Shown here one piece after another: positions 8,408-17,147 of a DNA stretch of 64,000 nucleotides; the first letter of the stretch is position 1, and every line of letters begins with the position of its first letter. The notes beneath the pieces are model-generated. The model saw only the letters and a program-made list of their open reading frames with translations, had not been told where the DNA came from and searched no databases. The position numbers were made by a program, and so were the translations under genes. This DNA comes from Luteitalea sp. (GTDB lineage: Bacteria; Acidobacteriota; Vicinamibacteria; Vicinamibacterales; Vicinamibacteraceae), in assembly GCA_009377495.1 (NCBI GenBank), contig WHTZ01000001.1:116625-180624 (forward strand). Direction: 5' to 3'.

Positions 8408-8452
8408 GGCTCGCTGGTCACCTCGTCACCCGTGGTCACCGTCCCGTCATTG

Positions 8453-9232
8453 TCACGAAGCTGCCTCTACCGTGAGGGGCGCGGCCGCCGCATTCCAGGC
8501 TGCGCCCCGGTACAGCATCAAGCCCACGTCCACATTCGATCGCAGCGCGTCCCTGATCGACGTCCAGGTCTTACCCGCCCTGAGCAAGGTCTTCCACGAG
8601 TAGAGATGGCGCGGCTTGTGGAAGTCGCTATTGGCGATGTACGGGTAGTGCTTCAGGCTCGTCACCGAGAACAGATCGTCGCGGTTGGCGGCTTCCCAGA
8701 CGTCGACCAGCTCGGCCAGCTCCTTTCGGTGTTCCCACAGATAGCATGTGGAGATCTCCAGCCGCATCCGCGTGCGATGGTGTGGGTGGCAGGCGATGCT
8801 GACTGCCTCCTGTCGCCGAATCTCGCGCAGAATCGCGTCAGCGGACTGATCGGCACTGATGTACTCTCTGACGCCGAGCGCAATGATGTGCGAGTTCTTC
8901 TTGCTGCGCAGGTGGTTTTGTGTGATCTCGGCGCCTGGCAAGACGAGGAGCCCGTAGCGCTCCATCGCGCGCGCGGCTTCCGCTTCGATCTCGGCGAGGT
9001 ATTCCGGGAAGGCGGCGGCCGTTAACGAGAAGTGCCGCCCGCCGAGCGTGAGCAGGCGTCCCGCCTGCGCCAGCAGGTCGCGCTCCATGAGAATGTGATC
9101 GGTAATGGCAATGACGTCGAAGTGACCGGTCTGACCGTAGAGATCGCACACGTCGCGCAGCGTGAGCTGTCCGTCGCTCCACCGCGTGTGGATGTGGAAG
9201 TCGCACAGCAGAAATGGGCCGTAGCCAGGCAT
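8453..9232 (-). CDS. PHP-domain phosphoesterase
   Basis: A 259-residue soluble PHP protein. Metal-binding motifs appear in order: CDFHIHT (10-16), WSDG, ITDH, GAEI, CHPHH and a terminal NSDFH. Unlike its neighbour it has no membrane segment. It starts 3 bp after the stop of the GT2 gene, so the two belong to one transcript. Two different PHP enzymes interleaved with three glycosyltransferases suggest successive dephosphorylation steps in one glycan or glycolipid route, although PHP proteins also occur as DNases and histidinol phosphatases. Confidence 0.87.
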   Translation of the reverse strand: MPGYGPFLLCDFHIHTRWSDGQLTLRDVCDLYGQTGHFDVIAITDHILMERDLLAQAGRLLTLGGRHFSLTAAAFPEYLAEIEAEAARAMERYGLLVLPGAEITQNHLRSKKNSHIIALGVREYISADQSADAILREIRRQEAVSIACHPHHRTRMRLEISTCYLWEHRKELAELVDVWEAANRDDLFSVTSLKHYPYIANSDFHKPRHLYSWKTLLRAGKTWTSIRDALRSNVDVGLMLYRGAAWNAAAAPLTVEAAS

Positions 9233-9235
9233 CGG

Positions 9236-9982
9236 TCAGTTCCTCACGTCCACGTGCGTCGTGTCTTTCGCGCGCGCGTGGATGATCTGCGACCAGTAGT
9301 TCCGGACATAGAGTCGGAAGACCTGCCACATCCCCATGGCCCGATAGCGCCGCGCGGAGGTCCGAAGATAGCAGTTGTGCGCCAGCACCAGCCGGCCGTG
9401 CGGCCGCAGCCGTCGCGCCAGGTTCGTGTCCTCGCCGTGGAACTCGATTGAGGTGTCGAAGCCACCTATCGCCGCGAGCGTCTCTCGCCGCACGCCGAAG
9501 TTGCCGCCATACAGGATGGCGCCACGACGCAGCGCGTGATGAACGAGCAGGTGTGTGAGCGGCGCCACGGTGTGGTCGTACGCCCAGAGCACGACGCGCC
9601 CAAAGGGGTGCCAGTCGTAGAAACGGCACGGCCCACTCACGGCCACGACACGCGGGTCGGCCTCGAACCGTCGAACCAGACGATCCACCCACTCTCGGGG
9701 CGCCCGGCAGTCGGCGTCGAGCCACAAGAGCAGTTCCCCCGTGGCCGCGTGGCGAGCCGCTTCGCGCGCGACAACCAAGCCTCGTCTCGGCTCGTCGAGC
9801 AGGTGCACACCAGGCACGGCGGCTGCCACCTGCCCGGTGCCGTCACTGCTCGCGTTGTTGACAACGATGATTTGATCGGGAAGAAGAGTCTGGCTTTGCA
9901 GGGACTGAAGGCACGCGCCGAGGTATCGCTCCTCGTTATAGGCACAAACAATGACGGTCACCGTGGGCCGTGAAGGCTTCAT
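9236..9982 (-). CDS. family 2 glycosyltransferase
   Basis: A GT-A enzyme of about 248 residues: VIVCAYNEE nucleotide-binding start, NNASSDGT, the DXD-type motif LDADCRAP and the catalytic-base region HGEDTNLARRL. The ATG at 9982 (MKPSRPTV) is preferred over the GTG at 10000 because the conserved strand begins directly after it; neither has a strong ribosome site. No transmembrane segments are seen, so it works in the cytoplasm or at the membrane face. It is the first gene of the minus-strand glycan operon. Confidence 0.87.
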   Translation of the reverse strand: MKPSRPTVTVIVCAYNEERYLGACLQSLQSQTLLPDQIIVVNNASSDGTGQVAAAVPGVHLLDEPRRGLVVAREAARHAATGELLLWLDADCRAPREWVDRLVRRFEADPRVVAVSGPCRFYDWHPFGRVVLWAYDHTVAPLTHLLVHHALRRGAILYGGNFGVRRETLAAIGGFDTSIEFHGEDTNLARRLRPHGRLVLAHNCYLRTSARRYRAMGMWQVFRLYVRNYWSQIIHARAKDTTHVDVRN

Positions 9983-10176
9983 ATGCGCGCAAGCCGGCAC
10001 CGGCCGCCCGCTCGAGCGGCCACCAACCTCGTCACCTCACGGAAATGTTGCCCTCTGGTCATCACGCGCTCGTTACTGGACTCCAGGGTACCCTGCTGCC
10101 GTAACGACGCCGTCTCGGGTAGGTGTCAGGTGGGTTAAAACTTGCGACCGTGGCGTGGGGCGCTGGTGCGCAGTCG
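9983..10176. other. gap upstream of the glycan operon, no gene seen
   Basis: Holds the presumed promoter of the minus-strand glycosyltransferase operon and the 3' flank of sixA. I see no convincing promoter hexamers, terminator hairpin or small gene. Confidence 0.5.
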
Positions 10177-10680
10177 CTACGAATCGCCCAGCTTCCGGAG
10201 AATCTTCGGCGTCGCGAACCAGCGGAGCGTTCCGGGAGTCGACGGGGGGAGCGCCGTCACTTCAACGCAGCAGACGGCGCCTTTCTTGAACGGCACGGCT
10301 TCGCGCGTCCCGAGCAGCCGGGCCGCCAACTCGCTCATCGACGGCTCGTGACCGACCAGAGCAATACTGCGCTGGCGGGGACGAACGGGTAAGGCCGCGA
10401 GCATTTCTCCGATGCGGGTGCTGGGCGCGAGCTGGGCAACCTCGACGACCGGTGGACGCGGAGAGAGCCCTTCGGCAATCAGATCCGCCGTCTGCCGGGC
10501 TCGCTGGTAAGGGCTCGTGAACACCACGTCGATGACCACATCGAGCGCGGCGAGACCACGCACCACGCGCCGCATGCGAGCAATGCCTTCGGCCGTAAGT
10601 GGACGCTTGCTATCGTCCGGCCAAGCAGGCCCGCGCTGTTCGGCAATGGCGTGGCGAATCAGATAGACGTCGATGGACAC
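10177..10680 (-). CDS. sixA: SixA-type phosphohistidine phosphatase
   Basis: A histidine-phosphatase-superfamily protein of 167 residues with the catalytic RHA motif (R9-H10 in YLIRHAIAEQ), the second arginine in SPYQRARQTA and the second catalytic His in LVGHEPSM. SixA enzymes remove phosphate from histidine phosphotransfer proteins. The GTG at 10680 starts 2 bp after the CHAD gene stop. The longer open frame upstream would overlap CHAD by over 100 bp and encodes Arg/Pro-rich residues, so it is rejected. Pairing with a CHAD protein and divergence from an exopolyphosphatase suggest a link to polyphosphate metabolism. Confidence 0.85.
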   Translation of the reverse strand: MSIDVYLIRHAIAEQRGPAWPDDSKRPLTAEGIARMRRVVRGLAALDVVIDVVFTSPYQRARQTADLIAEGLSPRPPVVEVAQLAPSTRIGEMLAALPVRPRQRSIALVGHEPSMSELAARLLGTREAVPFKKGAVCCVEVTALPPSTPGTLRWFATPKILRKLGDS

Positions 10681-10682
10681 CG

Positions 10683-11552
10683 TTAGAATTGGCTCGCTTC
10701 GCTCGCCGACTCGAGGCGCGGGGCGACGCGTGCGCTGATCTCCCCGGCAAGCCGGATGAGCGCCTGCGCACGCTGGACGTACCGCGCGTGCAGGATGCGG
10801 CACTCGCGCGTGATCTCACCCACCAACTGGCGCAATCCGGCCTCGAGCTGGGGCTGCACCTGCTGCTCGATCTCGAGCTCGCGCCCGTACGAGGCCAGCA
10901 CGTCGAGATCGTGCAGCCGACCCAACACATCCTGCATCCCCTTGAGCCGCCCAATCAGCCGACCCACGGCCGCCACGTCTGTCTCATCGGCCAGCTCCAA
11001 CGCGTAGCGGAGCCGCTTGCTCGCAATGCGGACTGCGTGGAGCGCCTCGGTGGCGTACAACGCGCCCGCGCTGTCCACCGCTGCCACGAGCGCCTCCGCC
11101 TGTCGGGACAAGTGCACCGCCAGCGCGTCGGTCCAGGCCACGTCTCCAGCGTCCGTCAGGCGATCGATGAGCGCGCCGACGTGCTCGCGCAGGCGCCGCA
11201 CACGCTGGCCCGACAATCGACTGCGGGCCTCGCGGAACGCCCGCTCGCGTTTCGCGCGCAGCCGCGCCTCCAGGGTGGCACACGCCGCGTGCGTCTCCGG
11301 CCAGCGTGCCGAGAGCTCGGCTAAGTCCGTGAGCGCCACGTCGAGCTCGCGCACCGGGCCGAGCGCTCGTGTGAGCCGTCGCAGTCGACGCTCGAGCTTT
11401 CGTCGCCCTATGCCGGTCAAGCCGGCGGCCATGACGGGCACCGCTTCGCGCAGCCGCCGAGAGGCCACACGCACCTGATGAATGCCCTCGACGTCGCCGG
11501 CCATCGCGCCCGGGAGTCGCCGATCGAGCGCCCGGAGTCGACGCTCGACCAC
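10683..11552 (-). CDS. CHAD-domain protein (polyphosphate-associated)
   Basis: An all-helical protein with the conserved His/Arg/Lys pattern of two CHAD repeats: IHQVRVASRRLRE near the N-terminus and LHAVRIASKRLRYALEL past the middle. CHAD domains bind polyphosphate and locate to polyphosphate granules. The start is uncertain. The GTG at 11552 opens directly before the domain; a GTG at 11579 and an ATG at 11657 are alternatives. The gene is followed within 2 bp by sixA and is divergent from the exopolyphosphatase gene. The context fits a granule-associated function. Confidence 0.82.
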   Translation of the reverse strand: MVERRLRALDRRLPGAMAGDVEGIHQVRVASRRLREAVPVMAAGLTGIGRRKLERRLRRLTRALGPVRELDVALTDLAELSARWPETHAACATLEARLRAKRERAFREARSRLSGQRVRRLREHVGALIDRLTDAGDVAWTDALAVHLSRQAEALVAAVDSAGALYATEALHAVRIASKRLRYALELADETDVAAVGRLIGRLKGMQDVLGRLHDLDVLASYGRELEIEQQVQPQLEAGLRQLVGEITRECRILHARYVQRAQALIRLAGEISARVAPRLESASEASQF

Positions 11553-11727
11553 TGCCGCACACCTGCACCCTCCACCCACGCCGTCGATCTTAATTGAGAA
11601 AACGGCGAACTGTCCCTCGTTTTCGGGATGCTTGGCGGAAAGCGTCGCGAAGGTCACACAATCGACACCGATCCCCCGATCTCGCGCGCCTCCTAGACGG
11701 AAGGTCAGATTGGCGGCCGTTTGCCTT

Positions 11728-11733
11728 TACAAT
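11728..11733 (+). promoter_or_regulatory. -10 element TACAAT of the exopolyphosphatase gene
   Basis: TACAAT lies 11 nt before the ATG at 11745, so transcription should begin about 5 nt before the start codon, giving an almost leaderless mRNA. No clear -35 hexamer is seen. Confidence 0.4.
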
Positions 11734-11744
11734 CGGGGACCTGT

Positions 11745-13292
11745 ATGCGCATTGCCGCAATCGATATCGGGACCAACTCGGTCCACATGATTGTCGTCCA
11801 GGTTCGGCCCGATCTGTCGTTCGAGGTCGTCGACCGCGAGAAGGAGATGGTCCGGCTCGGGGCTGGCGGTCTCGACGGGCGATCGCTCGCCCCGACCGCC
11901 ATGACCGCGGCCCTGCAAGCGCTCGCCAAGTTTCGCCGGCTGGCTGACTCGCGCGAGGTGGACGAGATCGTGGCCACAGCGACGAGCGCCGTCCGCGAAG
12001 CAGTCAACGGTGCGCTGTTTCTCCGTCGCGTGGCCGCGGAGACCGGTATTCGGGTGCGTGTCATCTCCGGCACGGAAGAGGCACATCTCATCCATCATGC
12101 CGCCGCGTATGGCACGGCCGTGGGTCGGGGCTCGGCGGTGGTCATCGATATTGGTGGTGGCAGCGTCGAGATCACCCACGGCTCTGCCACACGTGTCCGG
12201 TTGGCGCGCAGCTTCAAGGTGGGTGTCATCCGACTCACGGAACGCTTCGTCCACAGCGACCCGCTCAGCCGGCGCGATGAGCGACGGCTTGCGCGGTATG
12301 TCACGGAACAGACCGGCGCATTCGTGGCGCGCGCTCGTGATCGCGGATTCACGCGCGTCATTGGAACGTCCGGCACCATCCTCAGCCTGGGCGCCTTGGG
12401 AGCGATGGAGACGACGGGCACGCCGCCGGGCGACCTACGCAACTTACGGGTGAGCGCGAAGGCGATCCATCGCGTGCGCAAGCGGCTGCTGGAGCTGGAC
12501 CTCGAGGAGCGGCTGCAGTTGCCAGGGCTCGATCCGCGGCGCGCCGATCTCGCGGTGACTGGTGCCATCCTCCTCGATACCTTGCTCGCCGAGCTTGGCG
12601 CCGACGAGATCACGCTCTGCGACCTGGCGCTCCGCGAGGGCCTGGTGCTCGACTACATTCGCCGCAATCCGCGCCATATTGCGACCATCGAGCACTATCC
12701 CGATGTGCGGCGCCGCAGCGTGGTCGAGCTCGCCGACCGGTGTCAAGCGTGGACGGACCACGCTCGCCACGTCTCGTATCTCGCGCTACGCCTCTTCGAC
12801 CAAACGCGCCAGCGCCATGGTCTCTCTGCGCGCGAGCGCGAGTGGCTGGAGTTCGGATCGCTGCTCCATGACATTGGGGGGCACATCAGCTACAAGGCGC
12901 ATCACAAGCATTCGCAGTACCTCATTCTGAACGGCGACCTCCGGGGCTTCGAGCCTGAAGAGATCGAGGTCATCGGGCTGGTCGCGCGCTATCACCGACA
13001 GGCGACACCCAAGAAGTCACACGATGGCTTCGGTCAGCTCGCCGCCGACACGCGGAAGGCCGTTCGCGTGCTGGCGGCCTGCCTGCGGCTTGCCGAAGGT
13101 CTCGATCGCAGTCACGCGCAGGTGGTGCGCGACCTGCGGGTGGTCGAACGCCGTGACGAGTGCGTCATCCGGATCCGCACGCAGGGAGATCCGGAGCTCG
13201 AGTTGTGGGCGGCCAGCCGGCACCGTAAACCGTTCGAGCGCGAGGTCGCCGGGGGACCGGTGCGGTTGGAGGTCGGTTCTCGGAAGGGATAA
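11745..13292 (+). CDS. ppx: exopolyphosphatase, Ppx/GppA family
   Basis: A 515-residue enzyme that hydrolyses terminal phosphate from polyphosphate and possibly pppGpp. An actin-like ATPase fold starts at once (AAIDIGTNSVHM), with the second phosphate loop VIDIGGGSVEI near 135 and GTSGT near 210. The C-terminal part is an HD-type helical domain (CQAWTDHARH, LLHDIGGHI, ARYHRQ), as in long Ppx proteins. The ATG at 11745 is preferred to a GTG/TTG region upstream because the fold begins there. The final residues SRKG and the stop are supplied by the AAGGGGTA repeat. Divergent from CHAD/sixA and followed by pst genes. Confidence 0.93.
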   Translation: MRIAAIDIGTNSVHMIVVQVRPDLSFEVVDREKEMVRLGAGGLDGRSLAPTAMTAALQALAKFRRLADSREVDEIVATATSAVREAVNGALFLRRVAAETGIRVRVISGTEEAHLIHHAAAYGTAVGRGSAVVIDIGGGSVEITHGSATRVRLARSFKVGVIRLTERFVHSDPLSRRDERRLARYVTEQTGAFVARARDRGFTRVIGTSGTILSLGALGAMETTGTPPGDLRNLRVSAKAIHRVRKRLLELDLEERLQLPGLDPRRADLAVTGAILLDTLLAELGADEITLCDLALREGLVLDYIRRNPRHIATIEHYPDVRRRSVVELADRCQAWTDHARHVSYLALRLFDQTRQRHGLSAREREWLEFGSLLHDIGGHISYKAHHKHSQYLILNGDLRGFEPEEIEVIGLVARYHRQATPKKSHDGFGQLAADTRKAVRVLAACLRLAEGLDRSHAQVVRDLRVVERRDECVIRIRTQGDPELELWAASRHRKPFEREVAGGPVRLEVGSRKG

Positions 13293-13317
13293 AGGGGTAA
13301 AGGGGTAAAGGGGTAAA
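13287..13317. repeat. tandem AAGGGGTA octamers
   Basis: About three and a half copies of AAGGGGTA lie between ppx and pstS. The first copy contains the ppx stop codon. The same word ends the rhomboid gene (22620-22640) and the homocysteine methyltransferase gene (57061-57075). Confidence 0.85.
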
Positions 13318-13321
13318 GTCG

Positions 13322-13338
13322 GTTTACATGAAATTTAC
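13322..13338 (+). promoter_or_regulatory. candidate Pho box of the pst operon
   Basis: GTTTAC (13322-13327) and ATTTAC (13333-13338) are 11 bp apart, 46 bp before the pstS ATG. They match the half-sites before phoB and before the 75-residue gene. A TANNNT element (TACCGT, 13371-13376) sits 7 nt before the ATG and could be the -10. Confidence 0.6.
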
Positions 13339-13383
13339 AGGCGCGAAACCCGTGTGAAATCCGCCAGGGCTACCGTTGGGGCT

Positions 13384-14388
13384 ATGAGCATCAGCGTTCA
13401 TGCTGCCACTGCTGGCACCTGGGCGGCCGTGACGGTGGCCGGATTGGGCGCCGTCGCGTGCGGCGCGCCCCAGACCATCGAGATCGACGGCTCGAGCACC
13501 GTCTATCCCATCACCGAGGCGGTTGCCGAAGAATTTCGAAACGAGCAACCCGAAACGCTCGTGACGGTCGGCATTTCCGGTACCGGCGGCGGGTTCCAAA
13601 GGTTTTGTCGCGGTGAGACGGACATTTCCGACGCCTCCCGGCCGATTCGGCAGCCTGAGATCGACGCGTGCGCGTCGCGGCAAATTGAGTTCATCGAGCT
13701 CCCTGTCGCGTACGATGGGCTCACGGTTGTCGTGAACCCCAAGAACACCTGGGCCACGTCGATGACCGTTGCGGAGCTGAAGATGCTCTGGGAGCCGGAG
13801 GCCGAGGGAAAGGTGACGCGGTGGAGTCAGATCCGCGAGGGCTGGCCCGATCGTGAGGTGCACCTGTTCGGCGCCGGCGTCGACTCGGGCACATTCGACT
13901 ACTTCACCGAAGCAGTGGTCGGGACAGAGGACGCTAGCCGAGGCGACTTCACGTCTAGTGAGGACGACAACGTGCTCGTGCAGGGCGTCGGCGGCGATGA
14001 GCTAGCCCTTGGGTTCTTTGGGTACGCGTACTATGCGGAAAACAAGACGCGCCTCAAGGCAGTCGCCATTGCCGAGGGTGCTGACACATCCGCGGCCGTC
14101 CTGCCGTCGCCAGAGACCGTCCGAGACGGCACCTATACACCGCTCTCTCGACCGGTGTTCATTTACGTGCGCCAGGCGAGCCTCGAGCGCCCAGAGGTTG
14201 CGCAGTTCGTCGAGTTCTATCTGGAACAGGGGCCCAAGTTGATCCCCGAGGTTGGTTACGTCCCGCTCAACGACACGCTACAAGCGCTCGTTGGACGGCG
14301 GCTCGAGGCCCGGACGACCGGTAGCGCTTTTGCGGCCCATGGGGGGAGCTCGCGCGTTTCGTTGGAAGAGATCTACGCTGATCAGTAG
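13384..14388 (+). CDS. pstS: phosphate-binding protein PstS
   Basis: The periplasmic receptor of the high-affinity phosphate ABC importer. The 334-residue protein has a hydrophobic N-terminus ending at C26 (AVAC), a likely lipobox, so it is probably a lipoprotein. The phosphate-binding loop DGSSTVYP (35-42) follows, then SGTGGGFQRFCRGETD and a SGTFDYF loop, both typical of PstS. The ATG at 13384 was chosen over a GTG at 13354 because it directly precedes the signal sequence. It is the first gene of pstSCAB-phoU and lies 46 bp downstream of a Pho-box-like repeat. Confidence 0.95.
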   Translation: MSISVHAATAGTWAAVTVAGLGAVACGAPQTIEIDGSSTVYPITEAVAEEFRNEQPETLVTVGISGTGGGFQRFCRGETDISDASRPIRQPEIDACASRQIEFIELPVAYDGLTVVVNPKNTWATSMTVAELKMLWEPEAEGKVTRWSQIREGWPDREVHLFGAGVDSGTFDYFTEAVVGTEDASRGDFTSSEDDNVLVQGVGGDELALGFFGYAYYAENKTRLKAVAIAEGADTSAAVLPSPETVRDGTYTPLSRPVFIYVRQASLERPEVAQFVEFYLEQGPKLIPEVGYVPLNDTLQALVGRRLEARTTGSAFAAHGGSSRVSLEEIYADQ

Positions 14389-14469
14389 CCGCGCGTTTGA
14401 GAGGCCAATCGCCGCACGTCATTTGCGTACCGCACGATCAAACCCTGCACGCTCGGCCTTTTAGCCCGC

Positions 14470-15360
14470 ATGACCAGACGATTCCGCCAACGCTTCGAGA
14501 CGGTGATCGAGCGCACGTTGTTCGTATCCGCCGCGCTCTCGGTGCTCGTGACGGCCGGCATCATTGGCGTGCTACTGGCCGAGACGATCGGATTTTTTCG
14601 TGAAGTGCGCGTGACCGAGTTCTTGTTCGGCACGACGTGGACGCCGCTCTTCTTCAACAAGCAATTTGGTGTGCTACCGCTGGTGGCCGGCACCATGCTG
14701 GTGACGGCCATCGCGATGACGGTGGCGCTGCCCGCCGGTCTGCTGAGCGCGGTTTACCTGAGTGAGTATGCGTCACCCGGTGCGCGTCGGGTCGTCAAGC
14801 CCATCCTCGAAGTACTCGCGGGTGTGCCCACGGTCGTGTACGGGTACTTCGCGTTGCTCTTCGTCACGCCGCTGCTCCAGGGCATCGTGCCGCAGCTCGG
14901 CGGGTTCAACGCGCTGAGCCCGGGGATCGTGATGGGCATCATGATTCTGCCGCTCGTGTCCTCGTTGAGCGAGGACGCGTTGCAGAGCGTGCCGGGCGGC
15001 CTCCGCGAGGCGTCGTACGCCCTCGGTGCGACCAAGGCGCAAACGTCGGTGAAGGTGGTCGTGCCCGCGGCCTTCTCCGGTATTTCGGCTGCCGCCATCC
15101 TGGCCGTGTCGCGCGCGATTGGGGAAACGATGATCGTCGCGATTGCGGCGGGCCAACAGCCGCGCCTGACCGCGAATCCGTTGGTGCCGATTGAAACCAT
15201 CACCGCGTACATCGTTCAGGTGAGCCTGGGTGACACGCCGACCGGAACCATCGAGTACCGGACGATCTTTGCCGTCGGCATGCTGCTCTTTGTCGGCACG
15301 TTTGGGCTGAACCTCTTCAGCACCTGGTTGCGCGGCCGCTACCGGGAGGTCTACCAGTAA
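14470..15360 (+). CDS. pstC: phosphate ABC transporter permease PstC
   Basis: A 296-residue inner-membrane permease with about six transmembrane helices. The conserved cytoplasmic EAA-type loop ([15 protein letters not shown]) contacts PstB, and the following AISRAIGET-like segment is diagnostic of Pst permeases (here VSRAIGETM). It lies 81 bp after pstS, and its stop overlaps the pstA start by one base (TAATG). Confidence 0.95.
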   Translation: MTRRFRQRFETVIERTLFVSAALSVLVTAGIIGVLLAETIGFFREVRVTEFLFGTTWTPLFFNKQFGVLPLVAGTMLVTAIAMTVALPAGLLSAVYLSEYASPGARRVVKPILEVLAGVPTVVYGYFALLFVTPLLQGIVPQLGGFNALSPGIVMGIMILPLVSSLSEDALQSVPGGLREASYALGATKAQTSVKVVVPAAFSGISAAAILAVSRAIGETMIVAIAAGQQPRLTANPLVPIETITAYIVQVSLGDTPTGTIEYRTIFAVGMLLFVGTFGLNLFSTWLRGRYREVYQ

Positions 15361-16226
15361 TGGAGATGCTCCGGACCACCACACGCGCGCGTCGGCTGAG
15401 CGACGCCCTGCTGGCCGGCTGCGGTCTCGTTGTTTTGGGTCTCGCGCTCCTTGCCCTCGCCTCGCTGCTGGTCGACGTCGTCCTCGACGGCGCGGGCCGC
15501 GTGTCCTGGCAGTTCCTCACCAGTATGCCGTCGCGGCGGGCCGCCACCGCGGGTCTGCTGCCGGCTCTGGTCGGCAGCGTGTATCTCATCCTCCTGACGG
15601 TGCTGATCGCGCTGCCAATTGGCGTGGGGGCGGCAATCTATCTGGAGGAGTATGCGACACAGGGACCCGTCGCGCGGTTTATCGAGCTGAACATCTCGAA
15701 CCTCGCGGCCGTGCCCTCGATCATTTACGGTCTGCTCGGCCTGGGGCTGTTCGTGCGCGTGTTCGCGATGGGTCAAAGTCTGCTCGCGGGCGCGTGCACG
15801 TTGTCGCTCTTGTTGCTGCCCATCGTTATTCTCTCGACCCGCGAGGCGCTGCGGGCCGTTCCGGGATCGCTGCGTGAAGGATCTTACGCGCTGGGCGCAA
15901 CCAGGTGGCAGACGATCTGGCACCAGGTGCTGCCGGTTGCCACACCAGGGATCCTGACGGGCGTCATTCTCGCGATCTCGCGCGCCATCGGTGAGACAGC
16001 CCCTCTCATCACGATGGGGGCGCTGACCTACGTGCCGTTCGTCCCAAACAGCATTTGGTCGCCCTTTACGGTCCTGCCGATTCAGATCTTCAATTGGGTC
16101 TCGCGGCCCCAAGCTGAGTTTCTCACGAACGCTGCCGGGGGTATCCTGGTATTGTTGGTGCTTCTGTTGTCGTTGAACGCGGCGGCCATTGTGCTGCGGG
16201 ATCGTTATCGAAATCAGAGGACGTAA
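15360..16226 (+). CDS. pstA: phosphate ABC transporter permease PstA
   Basis: A 288-residue partner permease of PstC with about six transmembrane helices, the EAA loop [14 protein letters not shown] and the [10 protein letters not shown] motif. [21 protein letters not shown], split here by spacing, matches the cytoplasmic loop of PstA, and [14 protein letters not shown] is also typical. Start and stop overlap pstC and pstB by single bases, so the three are translationally coupled. Confidence 0.95.
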   Translation: MEMLRTTTRARRLSDALLAGCGLVVLGLALLALASLLVDVVLDGAGRVSWQFLTSMPSRRAATAGLLPALVGSVYLILLTVLIALPIGVGAAIYLEEYATQGPVARFIELNISNLAAVPSIIYGLLGLGLFVRVFAMGQSLLAGACTLSLLLLPIVILSTREALRAVPGSLREGSYALGATRWQTIWHQVLPVATPGILTGVILAISRAIGETAPLITMGALTYVPFVPNSIWSPFTVLPIQIFNWVSRPQAEFLTNAAGGILVLLVLLLSLNAAAIVLRDRYRNQRT

Positions 16227-17134
16227 TGACGTCGAACGCGCGGTCGCTACCGTCATTGTCTCCCAACGTTTCTTCGTCGTCGCCCGGAGCGCCGGATGCG
16301 GCTGCGGGGTCGGGGGTCTCAGCGCCCGTGCCCGGCGTGGCGGCCTCGGCTGCGTCGCACGCAGACTTGGGCGCGCTCACGCCGAAGATCGAGGTCACGG
16401 CGCTCGACTTCTACTACGATGCTGCGCATGTGCTGCACGACATCCACATGCGCATCCCGGAACGTCTCGTGACGGCGTTCATCGGGCCGTCAGGATGCGG
16501 CAAGAGCACATTTCTGCGGACGCTGAACCGGATGAACGACATTATTCCCGGTGCGCGCGTCGCGGGCACCGTGGAGATCGACGGCATCGACATCTACGGG
16601 CGCGAGATCGACGTTGTCGACCTTCGTCGGCGCATCGGGATGGTCTTCCAGAAGTCGAATCCGTTCCCGAAGTCCGTCTACGACAACGTCGCGTATGGGC
16701 CACGCATCAACGGCATGGTCACGAGTCGCGGCCAGCTCGACGAGATCGTCGAGAGCAGCTTGCATGCCGCGGCATTGTGGGACGAGGTCAAGGATCGCTT
16801 GCAGGCCTCCGCGCTCGCGCTCTCGGGTGGTCAGCAGCAGCGCCTGTGTATCGCCCGGGCGTTGGCGGTGAAGCCCGAGATCGTGCTGATGGACGAACCG
16901 GCATCGGCGCTCGATCCGATCGCCACGCAGCGCATCGAGGAGCTCGTGCACCAGCTCAAACGTGACTACACCATCGTGATCGTGACGCACAACATGCAGC
17001 AGGCGGCACGCATCTCCGATTTCACCGCGTTCTTCTGGTTGGGTCGCCTCGTGGAGTTCGATCGCACGGAGCGCATCTTCACCGCGCCAGGAGAACAGCT
17101 CACGGAAGACTACGTGACGGGCCGGTTCGGCTAG
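16226..17134 (+). CDS. pstB: phosphate ABC transporter ATPase PstB
   Basis: A 302-residue ATPase with Walker [10 protein letters not shown] (87-95), ABC signature LSGGQQQR and Walker [13 protein letters not shown], followed by [13 protein letters not shown]. About 50 Ser/Pro/Ala-rich residues precede the domain, whereas PstB is normally near 250-260 residues. The extension is retained because the ATG overlaps the pstA stop (TAATG). The last catalytic gene of the importer. Confidence 0.95.
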   Translation: MTSNARSLPSLSPNVSSSSPGAPDAAAGSGVSAPVPGVAASAASHADLGALTPKIEVTALDFYYDAAHVLHDIHMRIPERLVTAFIGPSGCGKSTFLRTLNRMNDIIPGARVAGTVEIDGIDIYGREIDVVDLRRRIGMVFQKSNPFPKSVYDNVAYGPRINGMVTSRGQLDEIVESSLHAAALWDEVKDRLQASALALSGGQQQRLCIARALAVKPEIVLMDEPASALDPIATQRIEELVHQLKRDYTIVIVTHNMQQAARISDFTAFFWLGRLVEFDRTERIFTAPGEQLTEDYVTGRFG

Positions 17135-17141
17135 CCACATC

Positions 17142-17147
17142 TATAAT
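17142..17147 (+). promoter_or_regulatory. TATAAT overlapping the first phoU ATG
   Basis: A consensus -10 hexamer spans the first possible phoU start. If active it would give a separate phoU transcript starting near 17154 and using the ATG at 17167. It may equally be chance. Confidence 0.3.
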
